64,000 bases of DNA from Citrifermentans bremense (GTDB taxonomy: Bacteria; Desulfobacterota; Desulfuromonadia; Geobacterales; Geobacteraceae). Positions 9,388 to 18,046 of the stretch are shown here, in pieces. The DNA lies in the NCBI RefSeq assembly GCF_014218275.1, contig NZ_AP023213.1, positions 2,210,001 through 2,274,000 on the forward strand. The letters are read 5' to 3'. The stretch's first letter is position 1, and each line of letters begins with the position of its first letter. The notes below the pieces were generated by a model. The model had not been told where the DNA came from. It did not search any database and worked only from the letters and a program-made list of their open reading frames with translations. The translations under genes were made by a program, and so were the position numbers.

Positions 9388-9576
9388 TCAACCTTCCTCA
9401 AGGCGCTGCTTCGGGTCGGGGTAGGGCTCGAAAAGATTTCTTCCCGCCTCGCAGACCGGGCAGCGCCACTCCTCCAGCAGCTCCTCGAAGGAGGTCGCTG
9501 GCGGCACGTCGTTTACCGGGTCCCCTTCATCGGGGTCGTAGATGTGGCGGCACACGGTGCAGATCCATTTTTGCAT
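9388..9576 (-). CDS. rubredoxin-like protein
   Basis: A 62-residue rubredoxin, a mononuclear Fe(Cys)4 electron carrier. The two knuckles are WICTVCRHIYDP near the N-terminus and WRCPVCEAG near residue 40, with the Asp-rich DPDEGDP and PPATSFEEL segments between them as in classical rubredoxins. AAGGAG lies eight bases upstream of the ATG. The gene follows the universal stress protein gene by only 12 bases, so the two are almost certainly co-transcribed. A role in oxygen or peroxide reduction, passing electrons to a rubrerythrin or an oxidoreductase, is the family norm, but its partner is not in the window. Confidence 0.93.
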   Translation of the reverse strand: MQKWICTVCRHIYDPDEGDPVNDVPPATSFEELLEEWRCPVCEAGRNLFEPYPDPKQRLEEG

Positions 9577-9588
9577 GTGACGGGCTCC

Positions 9589-10071
9589 TTACCAGTTCAC
9601 CGCCTCCGGCTCCCTCTTGATCAGCAGGATGCTGCAGGGCATGTGGCGCACGATGGCATCGTTGTCGCGGCCAAAGACCATGTGCTCCAGGCGCCCTTCC
9701 TCGTGGGAGAGCAGCACCATGAGATCTATCCGTTCCTCCTTCACCACCTGCATCACCTCGTCCAGGGGTTTTCCTTCCTTGATGATGAGCTTGATAGGAA
9801 GCCCCGCGGTGATCTCCCTGCGGATGATCTGCTCCAACTCCTCCCGGGCCTGGTCCTGCTGGCTCGCGTAGCTCTTGCTCCCCTCCGGGTAAGGGCTCGG
9901 GGCGTTGATGGAGGCGCCGCCCATGCTTACCGTGCCGGCCACCCCGGACAAGATGTGCAGCACCGACAACTCAGCCCCGTACTTTCGCGCGATCGAAACG
10001 CCCGCCTCGATCGCGTCACGGGAGTACTCACTCATCCTGTTGACCACGAGAACGCGCTTGAAATTTTCCAT
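9589..10071 (-). CDS. universal stress protein (UspA family)
   Basis: A 160-residue single-domain Usp protein with a Rossmann-like alpha/beta fold. The N-terminal strand and helix are FKRVLVVNRMSEYSRDAIEAGVSIARKYGAELSVLHI in outline, and the C-terminal part is HMVFGRDNDAIVRHMPCSILLIKRE. ATP-binding Usp proteins carry a G-2x-G-9x-G(S/T) motif at that point; here it reads FGRDNDAIVRHMPCS, so the second Gly and the final GS are missing. It therefore probably belongs to the group that does not bind ATP. AGGAGG precedes the ATG by seven bases. It is the first gene of a two-gene unit with rubredoxin. Confidence 0.9.
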   Translation of the reverse strand: MENFKRVLVVNRMSEYSRDAIEAGVSIARKYGAELSVLHILSGVAGTVSMGGASINAPSPYPEGSKSYASQQDQAREELEQIIRREITAGLPIKLIIKEGKPLDEVMQVVKEERIDLMVLLSHEEGRLEHMVFGRDNDAIVRHMPCSILLIKREPEAVNW

Positions 10072-10212
10072 GGTCTTGCCTCCTGAGTAGCTTCGCCTTT
10101 TCGTCCTGCACGGACCGGCCCAGTCACGACCTCTGGTCGTTGCCGCCGTTTCATGTCCTTAATAATTCCCTGCAGGGAAGGCGCTAATGATGGACCACCC
10201 CAGTATATACGA

Positions 10213-10240
10213 TTGCTAACTGCAGGCAACTTGGTATAAA
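10213..10240 (+). promoter_or_regulatory. candidate sigma-70 promoter for the DUF4136 lipoprotein gene
   Basis: TTGCTA (10213-10218) and TATAAA (10235-10240) are separated by 16 bases, and the next start codon is at 10317. Assigned by eye only. Confidence 0.4.
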
Positions 10241-10316
10241 TGTTTCACATCTTTTGCCCGGCCAGTCAAAACCGTTCCGGAACCGTGCAACATCAACCAG
10301 TTACTGGAGGTGAAAC

Positions 10317-10940
10317 ATGCGCAGGCTTTTGGAGATCTCGATCATGTTGTGGCTGGCGTCGCTTCTTTGCTCCTGTGCCTCGGTATCGGTGGTAGACACC
10401 TGGCGCAACCCTGAACTTCACCCGCAGCGGCTGCAAAAGATACTGGTGGTGAGCATCAGCAGCAAGGAATCTACCCGCCGCGTCTACGAGGACATGCTGG
10501 CTAGCGAATTCTCGCGCAAGGGGGTGGAGGCTGTGCCTGGGTACACGGTGATCCCCGGAGCGGCGCTTGCCGACTGGGGGGTGCTGGAGCGTGCGGTGCG
10601 GCGGGCCCAGGCCCAGGCCATACTGACTGTGCAGACCGTCAAGGTCGAGAAACAGACCACCGTTCAGTCCGACATGGGCCCCTATCCCGGGTACTGGTAC
10701 CCGCAGGCGTTTCCGGGGTGGGACTTCCCGGGATACTACCGCTCCATGGCCCTGTACGGCCCCACCTACATCACTACCTACGATGTCGCCACCATGCAGG
10801 TGAACCTGTTCGACGCCGGATCCGACAAACTGATCTGGGCCGCCACCTTGGAAAGCACCGACCCCAGCAAGGTCACCACCGTGGGGCAGGATCTCGCCAG
10901 TGAGGTGGTGAAGAAACTCACCAAGGAAGGGCTGATCTGA
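10317..10940 (+). CDS. DUF4136-type lipoprotein
   Basis: A 207-residue predicted lipoprotein. The signal peptide ends in the lipobox LLCS followed by Cys20. The mature part begins with SVVDTWRNPE, and later has ILVVSIS near residue 45 and a C-terminal FDAGSDKLIWAATLESTDPSK segment. These are the hallmarks of the DUF4136 family of envelope lipoproteins. An aromatic/Pro-rich insert with YPGYWYPQAFPG lies in the middle. GGAGG sits six bases before the ATG. The DNA glycosylase gene follows nine bases after the stop, so the two are probably co-transcribed although their functions look unrelated. The molecular role of DUF4136 is not established. Confidence 0.8.
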   Translation: MRRLLEISIMLWLASLLCSCASVSVVDTWRNPELHPQRLQKILVVSISSKESTRRVYEDMLASEFSRKGVEAVPGYTVIPGAALADWGVLERAVRRAQAQAILTVQTVKVEKQTTVQSDMGPYPGYWYPQAFPGWDFPGYYRSMALYGPTYITTYDVATMQVNLFDAGSDKLIWAATLESTDPSKVTTVGQDLASEVVKKLTKEGLI

Positions 10941-10949
10941 GGAAGAGCC

Positions 10950-11510
10950 ATGGACCTCCTGCGGAAACTTCCCCGCTCTTTCTACGACCGCGAAACGGTC
11001 GCCGTGGCCTGTGACCTCCTCGGCGCAAGGCTCGTGCACCAGATAGATGGCGTGGAGCGGGTGGCGCGCATCGTTGAGGTCGAGGCTTACCTTGGCGAGG
11101 TGGACCTGGCCGCGCATTCCTCCAAGGGGCGCACCCCCCGCACCGTCATCCTCTTCGGTCCTCCCGGCTTCGCTTACGTCTACCTGATCTACGGCATTTA
11201 CTGCTGCATGAACATCGTCACCGAGCGCGAGGGAAACGCCTGCGCCGTACTTTTGCGCGCGCTTGAACCGGTTAGAAACGTCGAGGGGCGGACCTGCGGG
11301 CCGGGGCTCCTCTGCCGCGCCATGGGGATCGACCGCCGGCAAAACGGCCACGACCTTTTGAGCGACGACTTCTTCGTGGCGGAGCGTCCCGTTGGGGAAA
11401 CGGTGCAGGTAGTTTCCAGGCCCAGGATCGGGGTAGATTACTCAGGGGTCTGGGCCGGGAAGCTGCTCCGATTCTACATAGCCGGAAATGCCTTTGTCTC
11501 AAAGCCGTGA
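10950..11510 (+). CDS. DNA-3-methyladenine glycosylase (AAG/MPG family)
   Basis: A 186-residue alkyladenine DNA glycosylase, which removes 3-methyladenine and related damaged purines in base excision repair. The segments ARIVEVEAYLGEVDLAAHSS (catalytic Glu and the start of the base-flipping pocket), RTVILFGPPGFAYVYLIYG and CCMNIVTE are the family signature. The length of about 190 residues is normal for bacterial members. AGGAAG lies before the ATG. It follows the lipoprotein gene closely. About 320 bases without a gene follow before the signalling array. Confidence 0.93.
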   Translation: MDLLRKLPRSFYDRETVAVACDLLGARLVHQIDGVERVARIVEVEAYLGEVDLAAHSSKGRTPRTVILFGPPGFAYVYLIYGIYCCMNIVTEREGNACAVLLRALEPVRNVEGRTCGPGLLCRAMGIDRRQNGHDLLSDDFFVAERPVGETVQVVSRPRIGVDYSGVWAGKLLRFYIAGNAFVSKP

Positions 11511-11829
11511 CGGGAGGTGCTATGCCAGATGATGTTGAAACATTGCTGTAGCTCTCCTCAATTTTCCTTCCTGCACTTACTGTCAGCGCCTTCCTCAGTG
11601 ACACCGCCTGCGAATATTCATGTCATTACCTTTTTACCTGAATAGGTAATGAGCAACATCTTTTCTTACCTGGAGGGGACGTTGAACCCTAAGACTTAAC
11701 GAGAAGAACCAGCTACGAATATGGCTCATTCGCGCCCGCTTTTATGCCACTGCACTCTTTTTTAAATATTGGTGCAAATTAATTTTGCTCCGATATACTC
11801 TACTGCATTTCGCGAAAAAGGACGCTGTC
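11511..11829 (+). other. gene-free stretch before the signalling array
   Basis: No coding sequence is seen. It contains an inverted repeat, CATTACCT (11624-11631) and AGGTAATG (11644-11651), that could be an operator or weak hairpin. A possible promoter (TTGGTG at 11769, TATACT at 11794, spacing 19) lies just before the first kinase gene. Confidence 0.4.
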
Positions 11830-12978
11830 ATGGAGATGGAGCTAGCCGAGCGGCTTTACCGACTTATGTTCACCAACATGCGTGAAGGTCTCGCCATCCT
11901 GAGCGTGGATCCCGAGGATACGGAGGGATCGCCCGTGGTGATCGAGATGAACCCCGCCGCGGTGAAGCTCTGCCGCTGCCGCTCGTTCAACTTCGCCAAC
12001 TGCAAAACGGCGGACTGTTTCCCCGGCTGGTTCGACGAAGAGCGGCTCCGGGAAACCTGCAAGCGTCTGGCTGCATTTGGCGGCATGGTGGACCTTGGCG
12101 AGGTTTCGTCCGGGGCATCCGTTTACCGTGCCCGGATCTTTGGTCTGTCTGAGGAGCACCTGGGTCTCGTCATCGACGACGTCACCAGGTTGAAAAAGGG
12201 GGAGGCGGAGCTGGCAAGGGTCACGGGCCTGATGGAACAGCAAAGTGCTGCTGTGGAAAAGCGCGTGGAGGAGAGGACTGCCCGGTTGCAGGAGATCAAC
12301 GAGGAGCTCGACAGCTTCGCCTACTCGGTTTCGCACGACCTGCGCGCGCCGCTTCGCGCCATGCGGGCGTTCGCCGGGATTTTGCTGGAGGAAGAGCATA
12401 CCGAGGCCGAGCGGGTGGCGTACCTGAAACGGATCCAGACTGCCTCCGAGGGGATGGAGCGCCTGATCCAGGATCTGCTCGCCTACAGCCGCGTCGGCCG
12501 CCAGGAAATCGTGCTGCAGCGCGTGAGTCTCGATCTGGTAGTGGCCGACGCTGCGAAGCAGCTGGAACTCACCAGCGGGGGGAAAAGCTACCGTCTCGAG
12601 GTGCGGGAACCTCTTCCAGAGGTTGTCGGGCATCACACGGTGCTGGTCCAGGTGGTCCTGAACATCATGGGAAACTCGATAAAGTTCGTGCCCAAGGGGG
12701 TGGTCCCGTCACTGCTCGTGTGGGGCGAGGAACTGGACGGCGAGTGCCGGCTGAATATCGCGGACAACGGCATCGGGATCGCGCCGGAGCACCAGGAACG
12801 CATCTTCAAGATCTTCGAGCGGCTGCACGGCATCGAAAGCTACCCCGGCACGGGAATAGGGCTCGCCATCGCGCGCAAGGCGGTGACCCGGCTGGGGGGG
12901 CGGATAGGGGTGGAGTCAAGGGAGGAGGAAGGGAGCAGGTTCTGGATCGTTCTCAAGAAAGCCGGCCCTCCGTCATAA
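11830..12978 (+). CDS. PAS-type sensor histidine kinase
   Basis: A 382-residue soluble histidine kinase. Residues about 5-120 look like a divergent PAS domain (MNPAAVKLCRCRSFN and the VIDDVTRLKK exit helix), followed by a coiled coil with the EKRVEERTARLQEINEELD pattern. HisKA has the phosphoacceptor in SYSVSHDLRAPLRAM near residue 170, and the HATPase domain has the N box (NIMGNSIKFVPKG), G1 (DNGIGIAP) and G2 (GTGIGLAIARK). There are no transmembrane segments. The ATG at 11830 has AAGGA eight bases upstream; an in-frame TTG at 11785 is less likely. It is the first gene of the co-directional array and is followed after 25 bases by a receiver gene, its likely partner. A cluster of four Cys in the PAS region (CRCRSFNFANCKTADC) is notable. 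Confidence 0.9.
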   Translation: MEMELAERLYRLMFTNMREGLAILSVDPEDTEGSPVVIEMNPAAVKLCRCRSFNFANCKTADCFPGWFDEERLRETCKRLAAFGGMVDLGEVSSGASVYRARIFGLSEEHLGLVIDDVTRLKKGEAELARVTGLMEQQSAAVEKRVEERTARLQEINEELDSFAYSVSHDLRAPLRAMRAFAGILLEEEHTEAERVAYLKRIQTASEGMERLIQDLLAYSRVGRQEIVLQRVSLDLVVADAAKQLELTSGGKSYRLEVREPLPEVVGHHTVLVQVVLNIMGNSIKFVPKGVVPSLLVWGEELDGECRLNIADNGIGIAPEHQERIFKIFERLHGIESYPGTGIGLAIARKAVTRLGGRIGVESREEEGSRFWIVLKKAGPPS

Positions 12979-13003
12979 GAGGCGGAACCGCCAGGGAGGC
13001 AGC

Positions 13004-13519
13004 ATGAGCTATGTGCACCACACCATACTAATGGTGGACAGCGACGAGGATATGGCCCACTTCACCCTGCTCGCCCTGCAGCGGGTCGGCGTCATCACCC
13101 CGGTCCAGATAGTCCGCACCGCAGAGGAGGCGATCGACTACCTGAAGGGGGTGGGGCAGTACCAGGACCGTGAGAGTTTCCCGCTGCCGGTGCTGCTGCT
13201 CCTCGACCTGCAGCTTCCCTCCATGTCGGGACTGGAGCTCCTGGCCTGGCTGAGGCAGGAGCCGGTCCTGAACCGGGCCCCTGTCATCGTGCTTACCCAG
13301 CCCGGCCCCGACAACCAAATCGAGCGCGCCTACGAGCTTGGATGCAATTCCTTTCTGGTCAAGCCCGCCTCCTTCAACACGCTCTTGGTGATGATGCAGG
13401 CGCTGGTGCAGTACTGGCTGGGCTTGAACCTACCCCCGCAGCTTACCACGCCCAGATACGCTTCCACGCTGCCAAAAGCGGTAGAGGCCGGGGCGGGGAC
13501 GCTGGAGCCAACCGCGTGA
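13004..13519 (+). CDS. single-domain response regulator, Rcp1-like
   Basis: A 171-residue CheY-like receiver of the Rcp1 subfamily, which commonly partners bacteriophytochrome-type kinases. The phosphoacceptor Asp lies in LLLLDLQLPSMSG, the switch Thr in VIVLTQ, and the Lys in FLVKPAS. The acidic pair at the N-terminus reads DSDED instead of the usual EDD. A C-terminal extension of about 35 residues carries no recognisable output domain. GGAGG lies four bases before the ATG. It sits between the first kinase and the PilZ gene, so it could relay phosphate by protein interaction. No DNA-binding domain is visible. Confidence 0.9.
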   Translation: MSYVHHTILMVDSDEDMAHFTLLALQRVGVITPVQIVRTAEEAIDYLKGVGQYQDRESFPLPVLLLLDLQLPSMSGLELLAWLRQEPVLNRAPVIVLTQPGPDNQIERAYELGCNSFLVKPASFNTLLVMMQALVQYWLGLNLPPQLTTPRYASTLPKAVEAGAGTLEPTA

Positions 13520-13541
13520 CCAGCGAAAGAGCGAGGCTTAC

Positions 13542-15605
13542 ATGGCAGACGCGGTGAGCAGACTCGAACTGCTGCCTTCCACGGGGAGCGAAAGCGGGGA
13601 GGCGGCGGAGAACCAGGCCGACAGCGGCAGGAGCGTCAGCAAAACCCACCTTGTCAACCGGCTCAACTACCTCAACTTCCAGGATCAGACCGTCCTGGTG
13701 AGCCTCAGGCACGAGGTGTACGACGACGCCATCTCCCTCAGGGCCCGTCCGCTTCCCTGCGCCGGCGAACGGCTGGACCTCGTCTGGGCGGAGATCCCGA
13801 GCCTCAAGCAGCTTTTGAAGACCTACCGGTTCGAGTACCTGCTGATCGCCGACGGGCGCAAGTACCTGGTGGTGAACTCCGAACTCCTCTCCATGAACGA
13901 AGAAGGGCTCTCCCTTTTGCTCCCCGCCGCCTGCCGCGAGTTCCAGGCGAGGAAGATAAAGAGGCACCCGGCGCGGGAGATTTCGGTGCAGTTGATCCAG
14001 CATGGCGTGACCCTGGACTGCCGACTGGTCGACTTCACCCCCGTGTCGGTCAGGGTAACGGGGAGCATCGGAAGCCCCGAGCCGCTCATGTGGGTCAACA
14101 CGGAGAGCCCGGTGCACCTGCGCCTTCTGCGGGAGGGGGAGGTGATCTACTCCGGGAACTTTGCCATCCATTCGCGGGAGACGACCGGCAAGAGCTGCTC
14201 GTTCGTTCTGAGGCAGCTGCAAAGCAACATCCAGAGGTACCGGACCAAGAAGTACCGAAACGCGAGGCAGCAGCTGCTGCCGTCCCCAAATATCGTCTTC
14301 GAGCACCCGCTGATCGACAAGCGGGTCAACCTGAAGATGGCCGACATCTCGGGCACCGGGTTTGCCGTCGAGGAAGGGGAGGGGGATAGCGTGCTGATGG
14401 CAGGGATGATGCTCCCGGACCTGAAGATCAGCTTCGCCCACGGCTTCAGCCTCAAATGCCTGGCCCAGGTGGTCTCCCGCAACGCGGCCGGCGGGGACGA
14501 GGAGGGGAGCGTCCGCTGCGGCCTCGCCATCCTTGACATGGAGATCCACGATCACGTGAGGCTTTTGTCGATCCTGCATCAGGTGGCCAACCGCAAGTCC
14601 TACGTTTCCGCGGAGGTGGACCTGGACGAACTGTGGGATTTCTTCTTCGAGACCGGCTTCATCTACCCGGGGAAGTACGCCCACTTCCAGGCGAACAAGG
14701 AGAGCATCAAGGAGACCTACGCGAAGCTCTACACGCAGAACCCGCAGATCGCGCGCCATTTCATCTACCTGGACCGCGGCGTCATCCTCGGACATCTGGC
14801 CATGGTCCGTTTTTACCCGAACTCCTGGCTCATCCACCACCATGCGGCGAGAAAGTCCGTCTCCATCAAGGCCGGGCTCGCCGTTTTGGACCAGGTGAGC
14901 CGCTACCTGAACGAGCTGGAGAGCTTCGCCTTCGCCCACCTGCGCTACGTCTACTGCTACTACCGCCCCGACAACAAGTTCCCGAGCCGTGTCTTCGGCG
15001 GCTTCGCCAAAACGCACCAGGACCAGTCGAGCTGCTCGCTCGACCTCTTCGCCTACGCCTTTCACCGGGCAACCGGCGACCACGCGGGGCTCCCTGAGCC
15101 GTGGGAGCTGGCCGGCAGCAGCCGGTTCGACGTAGCGGAGCTCGCGCGTTTTTACCGCCATGTCTCCGGCGGCGTCATGATGCAGGCGTTCGGGCTCTAC
15201 ACAGGCGGGGCCGACCCGGAGGAACTGGCCGGGGATTACCGGGCGCTTGGCTTCAGGAAGGAGCTGCACCTTTACTCGCTGCGCAAAAGCGGCAGCCTCA
15301 AGGCCTTTTTCCTGGTGAACTGCACCGACGCCGGTTTCAACATGGCTGAGCTCACCAACTGCGTCACCGTCATGGTGCTGGATGAGAAGGTCCCTCCCGA
15401 CTTCATCAAAAGCTGCCTCGAGGAGATAGGCCGGCACTACGAGGGAGCTGGTATGCCTGTACTTACCTACCCGTTTTCGTACGTGGAGCGGAACGCGCTA
15501 TCCTACGACAAGGTCTACCTGCTCTGGGTGCTGGACCTGCAGTACAGCGACGACTATCTTGAATACTGCGAGGGGCTGTTCAGAACCGGGAAAAAGGGCG
15601 CCTGA
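13542..15605 (+). CDS. PilZ-domain protein with large uncharacterised C-terminal half
   Basis: A 687-residue cytoplasmic protein. Residues about 30-220 look like a YcgR-N-like beta module plus a first degenerate PilZ-like barrel (RKIKRHPAREIS). A second PilZ domain begins near residue 225 with the c-di-GMP motif RNAR and, further on, DISGTGFAV matching (D/N)xSxxG. The remaining 330 residues contain FIYPGKYAHF, YTQNPQIARHFIYLDRG and LGHLAMVRFYPNSWLIHHHAA, a pattern suggesting acyltransferase-like (GNAT/FemAB-type) folds, but I cannot assign this firmly. GAGG lies five bases before the ATG. It follows the receiver gene closely. It is a candidate c-di-GMP-responsive effector for the GGDEF protein in the same array. 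Confidence 0.82.
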   Translation: MADAVSRLELLPSTGSESGEAAENQADSGRSVSKTHLVNRLNYLNFQDQTVLVSLRHEVYDDAISLRARPLPCAGERLDLVWAEIPSLKQLLKTYRFEYLLIADGRKYLVVNSELLSMNEEGLSLLLPAACREFQARKIKRHPAREISVQLIQHGVTLDCRLVDFTPVSVRVTGSIGSPEPLMWVNTESPVHLRLLREGEVIYSGNFAIHSRETTGKSCSFVLRQLQSNIQRYRTKKYRNARQQLLPSPNIVFEHPLIDKRVNLKMADISGTGFAVEEGEGDSVLMAGMMLPDLKISFAHGFSLKCLAQVVSRNAAGGDEEGSVRCGLAILDMEIHDHVRLLSILHQVANRKSYVSAEVDLDELWDFFFETGFIYPGKYAHFQANKESIKETYAKLYTQNPQIARHFIYLDRGVILGHLAMVRFYPNSWLIHHHAARKSVSIKAGLAVLDQVSRYLNELESFAFAHLRYVYCYYRPDNKFPSRVFGGFAKTHQDQSSCSLDLFAYAFHRATGDHAGLPEPWELAGSSRFDVAELARFYRHVSGGVMMQAFGLYTGGADPEELAGDYRALGFRKELHLYSLRKSGSLKAFFLVNCTDAGFNMAELTNCVTVMVLDEKVPPDFIKSCLEEIGRHYEGAGMPVLTYPFSYVERNALSYDKVYLLWVLDLQYSDDYLEYCEGLFRTGKKGA

Positions 15606-15623
15606 CCACTGGCCGGAGCTTCG

Positions 15624-17885
15624 ATGCCACCATCACGACTTCGCGACATGCCGCTTTACAACAGCAGGATCATCAACTCCTACATCCTGCTGATAAAGCA
15701 CAAGTACAGCCACGTGGACATCTCCGAGCTGCTCCAGTACGCGGGGATGAAGGAATACGAGGTTGCAGACCAGGCGCACTGGTTCAGCCAGGACCAGATC
15801 GACAGGTTCCACGAGAAGCTGCAGCAGGTGACAGGCAACGAGAGGATCTCCCGGGAGGCCGGGCGCTACGCGGCCTCACCCGACGTGCTTGGGGCGATGA
15901 GGCAGTACATCCTGGGGCTTGTGGACGCCTCAAGCACCTTCGACATCATAGCCAAGACCACGGCCAAATTCACCAGGTCCTCCATCTACCAGTCCCGCCC
16001 CATCGCTTCCAACCAGGTCGAGATAACCGTAACCCCCCGGGAGCCTGGGCTGGAAAGGGAGTACCAGTGCGAGAACAGGATCGGGTTTTTCGAGGCGATC
16101 GTGCTGGTGTTCAACCACAAGATGACCGACCTGCAGTACTTCCCCGAGATCCGCAACCTCCCTACCATCGAACACCCCGAGTGCATGTTCCGGGGGGACC
16201 CCGTCTGCCGCTACATCGTCACCTGGGAGAAGACGCTCTTCACCTTCCTGAAAAAGATGAGGAACCTCCTGGCCCTGACGCTTGCGGCCCTCGACCTGGC
16301 CCTTTTCACCATGGGGGAGACGGGGCTTTTGACCTGGGTCTTCCCGTCGAGCCTCTGCGCTTTTTTCCTGGTCGCTCTCGCCACGGAGGCCAGCGAGAAA
16401 AAGGCGATCAAGGAGAGCCTTTGGAGCACCCGCGACTCCATCGAAAACCTCCTGGACCAGATCAACCTCAACTACAACAACGCCATGCTCACCCACGAGA
16501 TAGGGCAGAGGCTCGGCAACTACACCCGGATCGAGGAGATGCTCCACGACGTGGCCCAGATCATGAGGAACCGGCTCGAGTACGACCGGGGCATGATACT
16601 TCTGGCCGACGGCGGCAGAAAACGCCTGGAGCTGCGCGCGAGCTACTGTTACCGCGAAGAGGAGCTCGCCTGTCTGAACGCGTTCCCGTTCACGCTGGAA
16701 AACGGGGACGAGAGCGACCTCTACCTGGAATGCTTCAGGGCGCAGCGCCCGTTTCTGGTGAACGACCTCTCCAGCGAGAGCGTGTCGCTGGGTCACAAAA
16801 ACCTTGCCTGCGCCCACATGAGCGGCACGCGTGCCTTCATCTGCTGCCCCATCGTCGCCGACGGCGCTTCCCTTGGCGTTCTCTGCGTCGAAAACGTGCA
16901 CGTGAAAAGACCGCTGGTGGAAAGGGACATCAGCCTGATCATGGGGACCGCATCGGTCATCGGCATCAGCATCCGCAACTGCGAACTGATCGGTGCGCTG
17001 GAAACGGCCAACGAGGAGCTGGAGCTGAGGGTCGCGAAGAGAACCGTGGACCTTGAGCGAAGCCGCCAGAAGATGCAGCAGCAGCACGAGGAACTGGTTC
17101 GAACCTACTTCGATCTGGAGGAGGAGACCGCGCAGCGTCTGAGCGCGCTGGAGGAGCTCGCGCGCAAGGAGCGGATGCTTTTACAGCAAAATCGCCTGGC
17201 GGCGCTCGGGGAGATGATCAGCAACATCGCGCACCAGTGGCGCCAACCCCTGAACGAACTGGGGCTGATCGTGCAGGAGCTTCCCATCATGTACGATCGT
17301 GGGGACTTCAACAGGGAGTACCTGGGCGCAAGCGTCGCTAAATTCATGAAGGTCTTGAGCCACACCTCGAAGACCATCGACGACTTCAGGACCTTCTTCA
17401 AACCGGACCGGGAGACGGTCCCCTTCAGGGTGGTCGAGGTGGTGGACAAGGCGCTTTGTCTGGTGGCGGAGAGCCTGAAGCAGCTGGAGATAGAGGTCAG
17501 CCTCCACTGTGTCGACGACCCGGTGATCCTGGGGCACCCAAACGAATTTTCCCAGGCGATCCTCAACATCCTCTTCAACGCCCGCGACGCCTTCAAGGAG
17601 CGCATGACCCGCTACCCCCAGATAGAGATCCGCATCTTCTCAGAAGGCGAAGCGTGCGTAGTCACCATAGCCGACAACGCAGGCGGCATCCCCGAGGAGA
17701 TCATGGAAAAGATATTCGACCCCTATTTCACCACCCGGGGGCCCGAGCAGGGTACCGGGATCGGACTCTACATGACCAAGATGATCATCGAGAAGAACAT
17801 CCCGGGAAAGCTCTCGGTACGCAACACTGAAAAGGGGGCGGAATTCAGGATCGAGGTGATCAAAGTTGCTCCGGGCGCGCATTGA
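15624..17885 (+). CDS. V4R-like/GAF sensor histidine kinase with membrane segments
   Basis: A 753-residue histidine kinase. Residues about 1-200 resemble a heme-NO-binding/V4R-type small-molecule-binding module; the end, HPECMFRGDPVCRYIV, matches the Cys-containing close of V4R domains. Two closely spaced hydrophobic segments follow (about 210-250), then a GAF domain (about 290-455), a coiled coil, a HisKA-like segment with AHQWRQPLNELGL, and an HATPase domain with DNAGGIPEEIMEKIFDPYFTT and GTGIGLYMTK. The N-terminal module appears to be cytoplasmic. GGAG lies five bases before the ATG. Its kinase core is clearly paralogous to that of the kinase at 20088. The ligand is unknown. Confidence 0.88.
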   Translation: MPPSRLRDMPLYNSRIINSYILLIKHKYSHVDISELLQYAGMKEYEVADQAHWFSQDQIDRFHEKLQQVTGNERISREAGRYAASPDVLGAMRQYILGLVDASSTFDIIAKTTAKFTRSSIYQSRPIASNQVEITVTPREPGLEREYQCENRIGFFEAIVLVFNHKMTDLQYFPEIRNLPTIEHPECMFRGDPVCRYIVTWEKTLFTFLKKMRNLLALTLAALDLALFTMGETGLLTWVFPSSLCAFFLVALATEASEKKAIKESLWSTRDSIENLLDQINLNYNNAMLTHEIGQRLGNYTRIEEMLHDVAQIMRNRLEYDRGMILLADGGRKRLELRASYCYREEELACLNAFPFTLENGDESDLYLECFRAQRPFLVNDLSSESVSLGHKNLACAHMSGTRAFICCPIVADGASLGVLCVENVHVKRPLVERDISLIMGTASVIGISIRNCELIGALETANEELELRVAKRTVDLERSRQKMQQQHEELVRTYFDLEEETAQRLSALEELARKERMLLQQNRLAALGEMISNIAHQWRQPLNELGLIVQELPIMYDRGDFNREYLGASVAKFMKVLSHTSKTIDDFRTFFKPDRETVPFRVVEVVDKALCLVAESLKQLEIEVSLHCVDDPVILGHPNEFSQAILNILFNARDAFKERMTRYPQIEIRIFSEGEACVVTIADNAGGIPEEIMEKIFDPYFTTRGPEQGTGIGLYMTKMIIEKNIPGKLSVRNTEKGAEFRIEVIKVAPGAH

Positions 17886-18046
17886 CAAGGTCACCTCGGC
17901 GGTTAGAATAGGTGCGAATTAGCGTTAAGGATTGGTACGCATTAATCAAGTTTTGCCACTGGCCGGGCCGCAATGGATTTTTCGAACGCATGCTCGGCCA
18001 TGCTTTTGCTGCTGCCTTGATAGGGCCTTTCCCCACGGAGTAAGCG

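Noticed and set aside
9015-9401. A 128-codon minus-strand frame between the ybbA-like and rubredoxin genes
   Set aside because: It runs through the rubredoxin terminator hairpin and has no motif; the plus-strand Cys-rich gene has a better start.
13443-15437. A 664-codon open frame on the minus strand
   Set aside because: It is antisense to the PilZ gene, has no ribosome site, and its composition is that of a GC-rich shadow frame.
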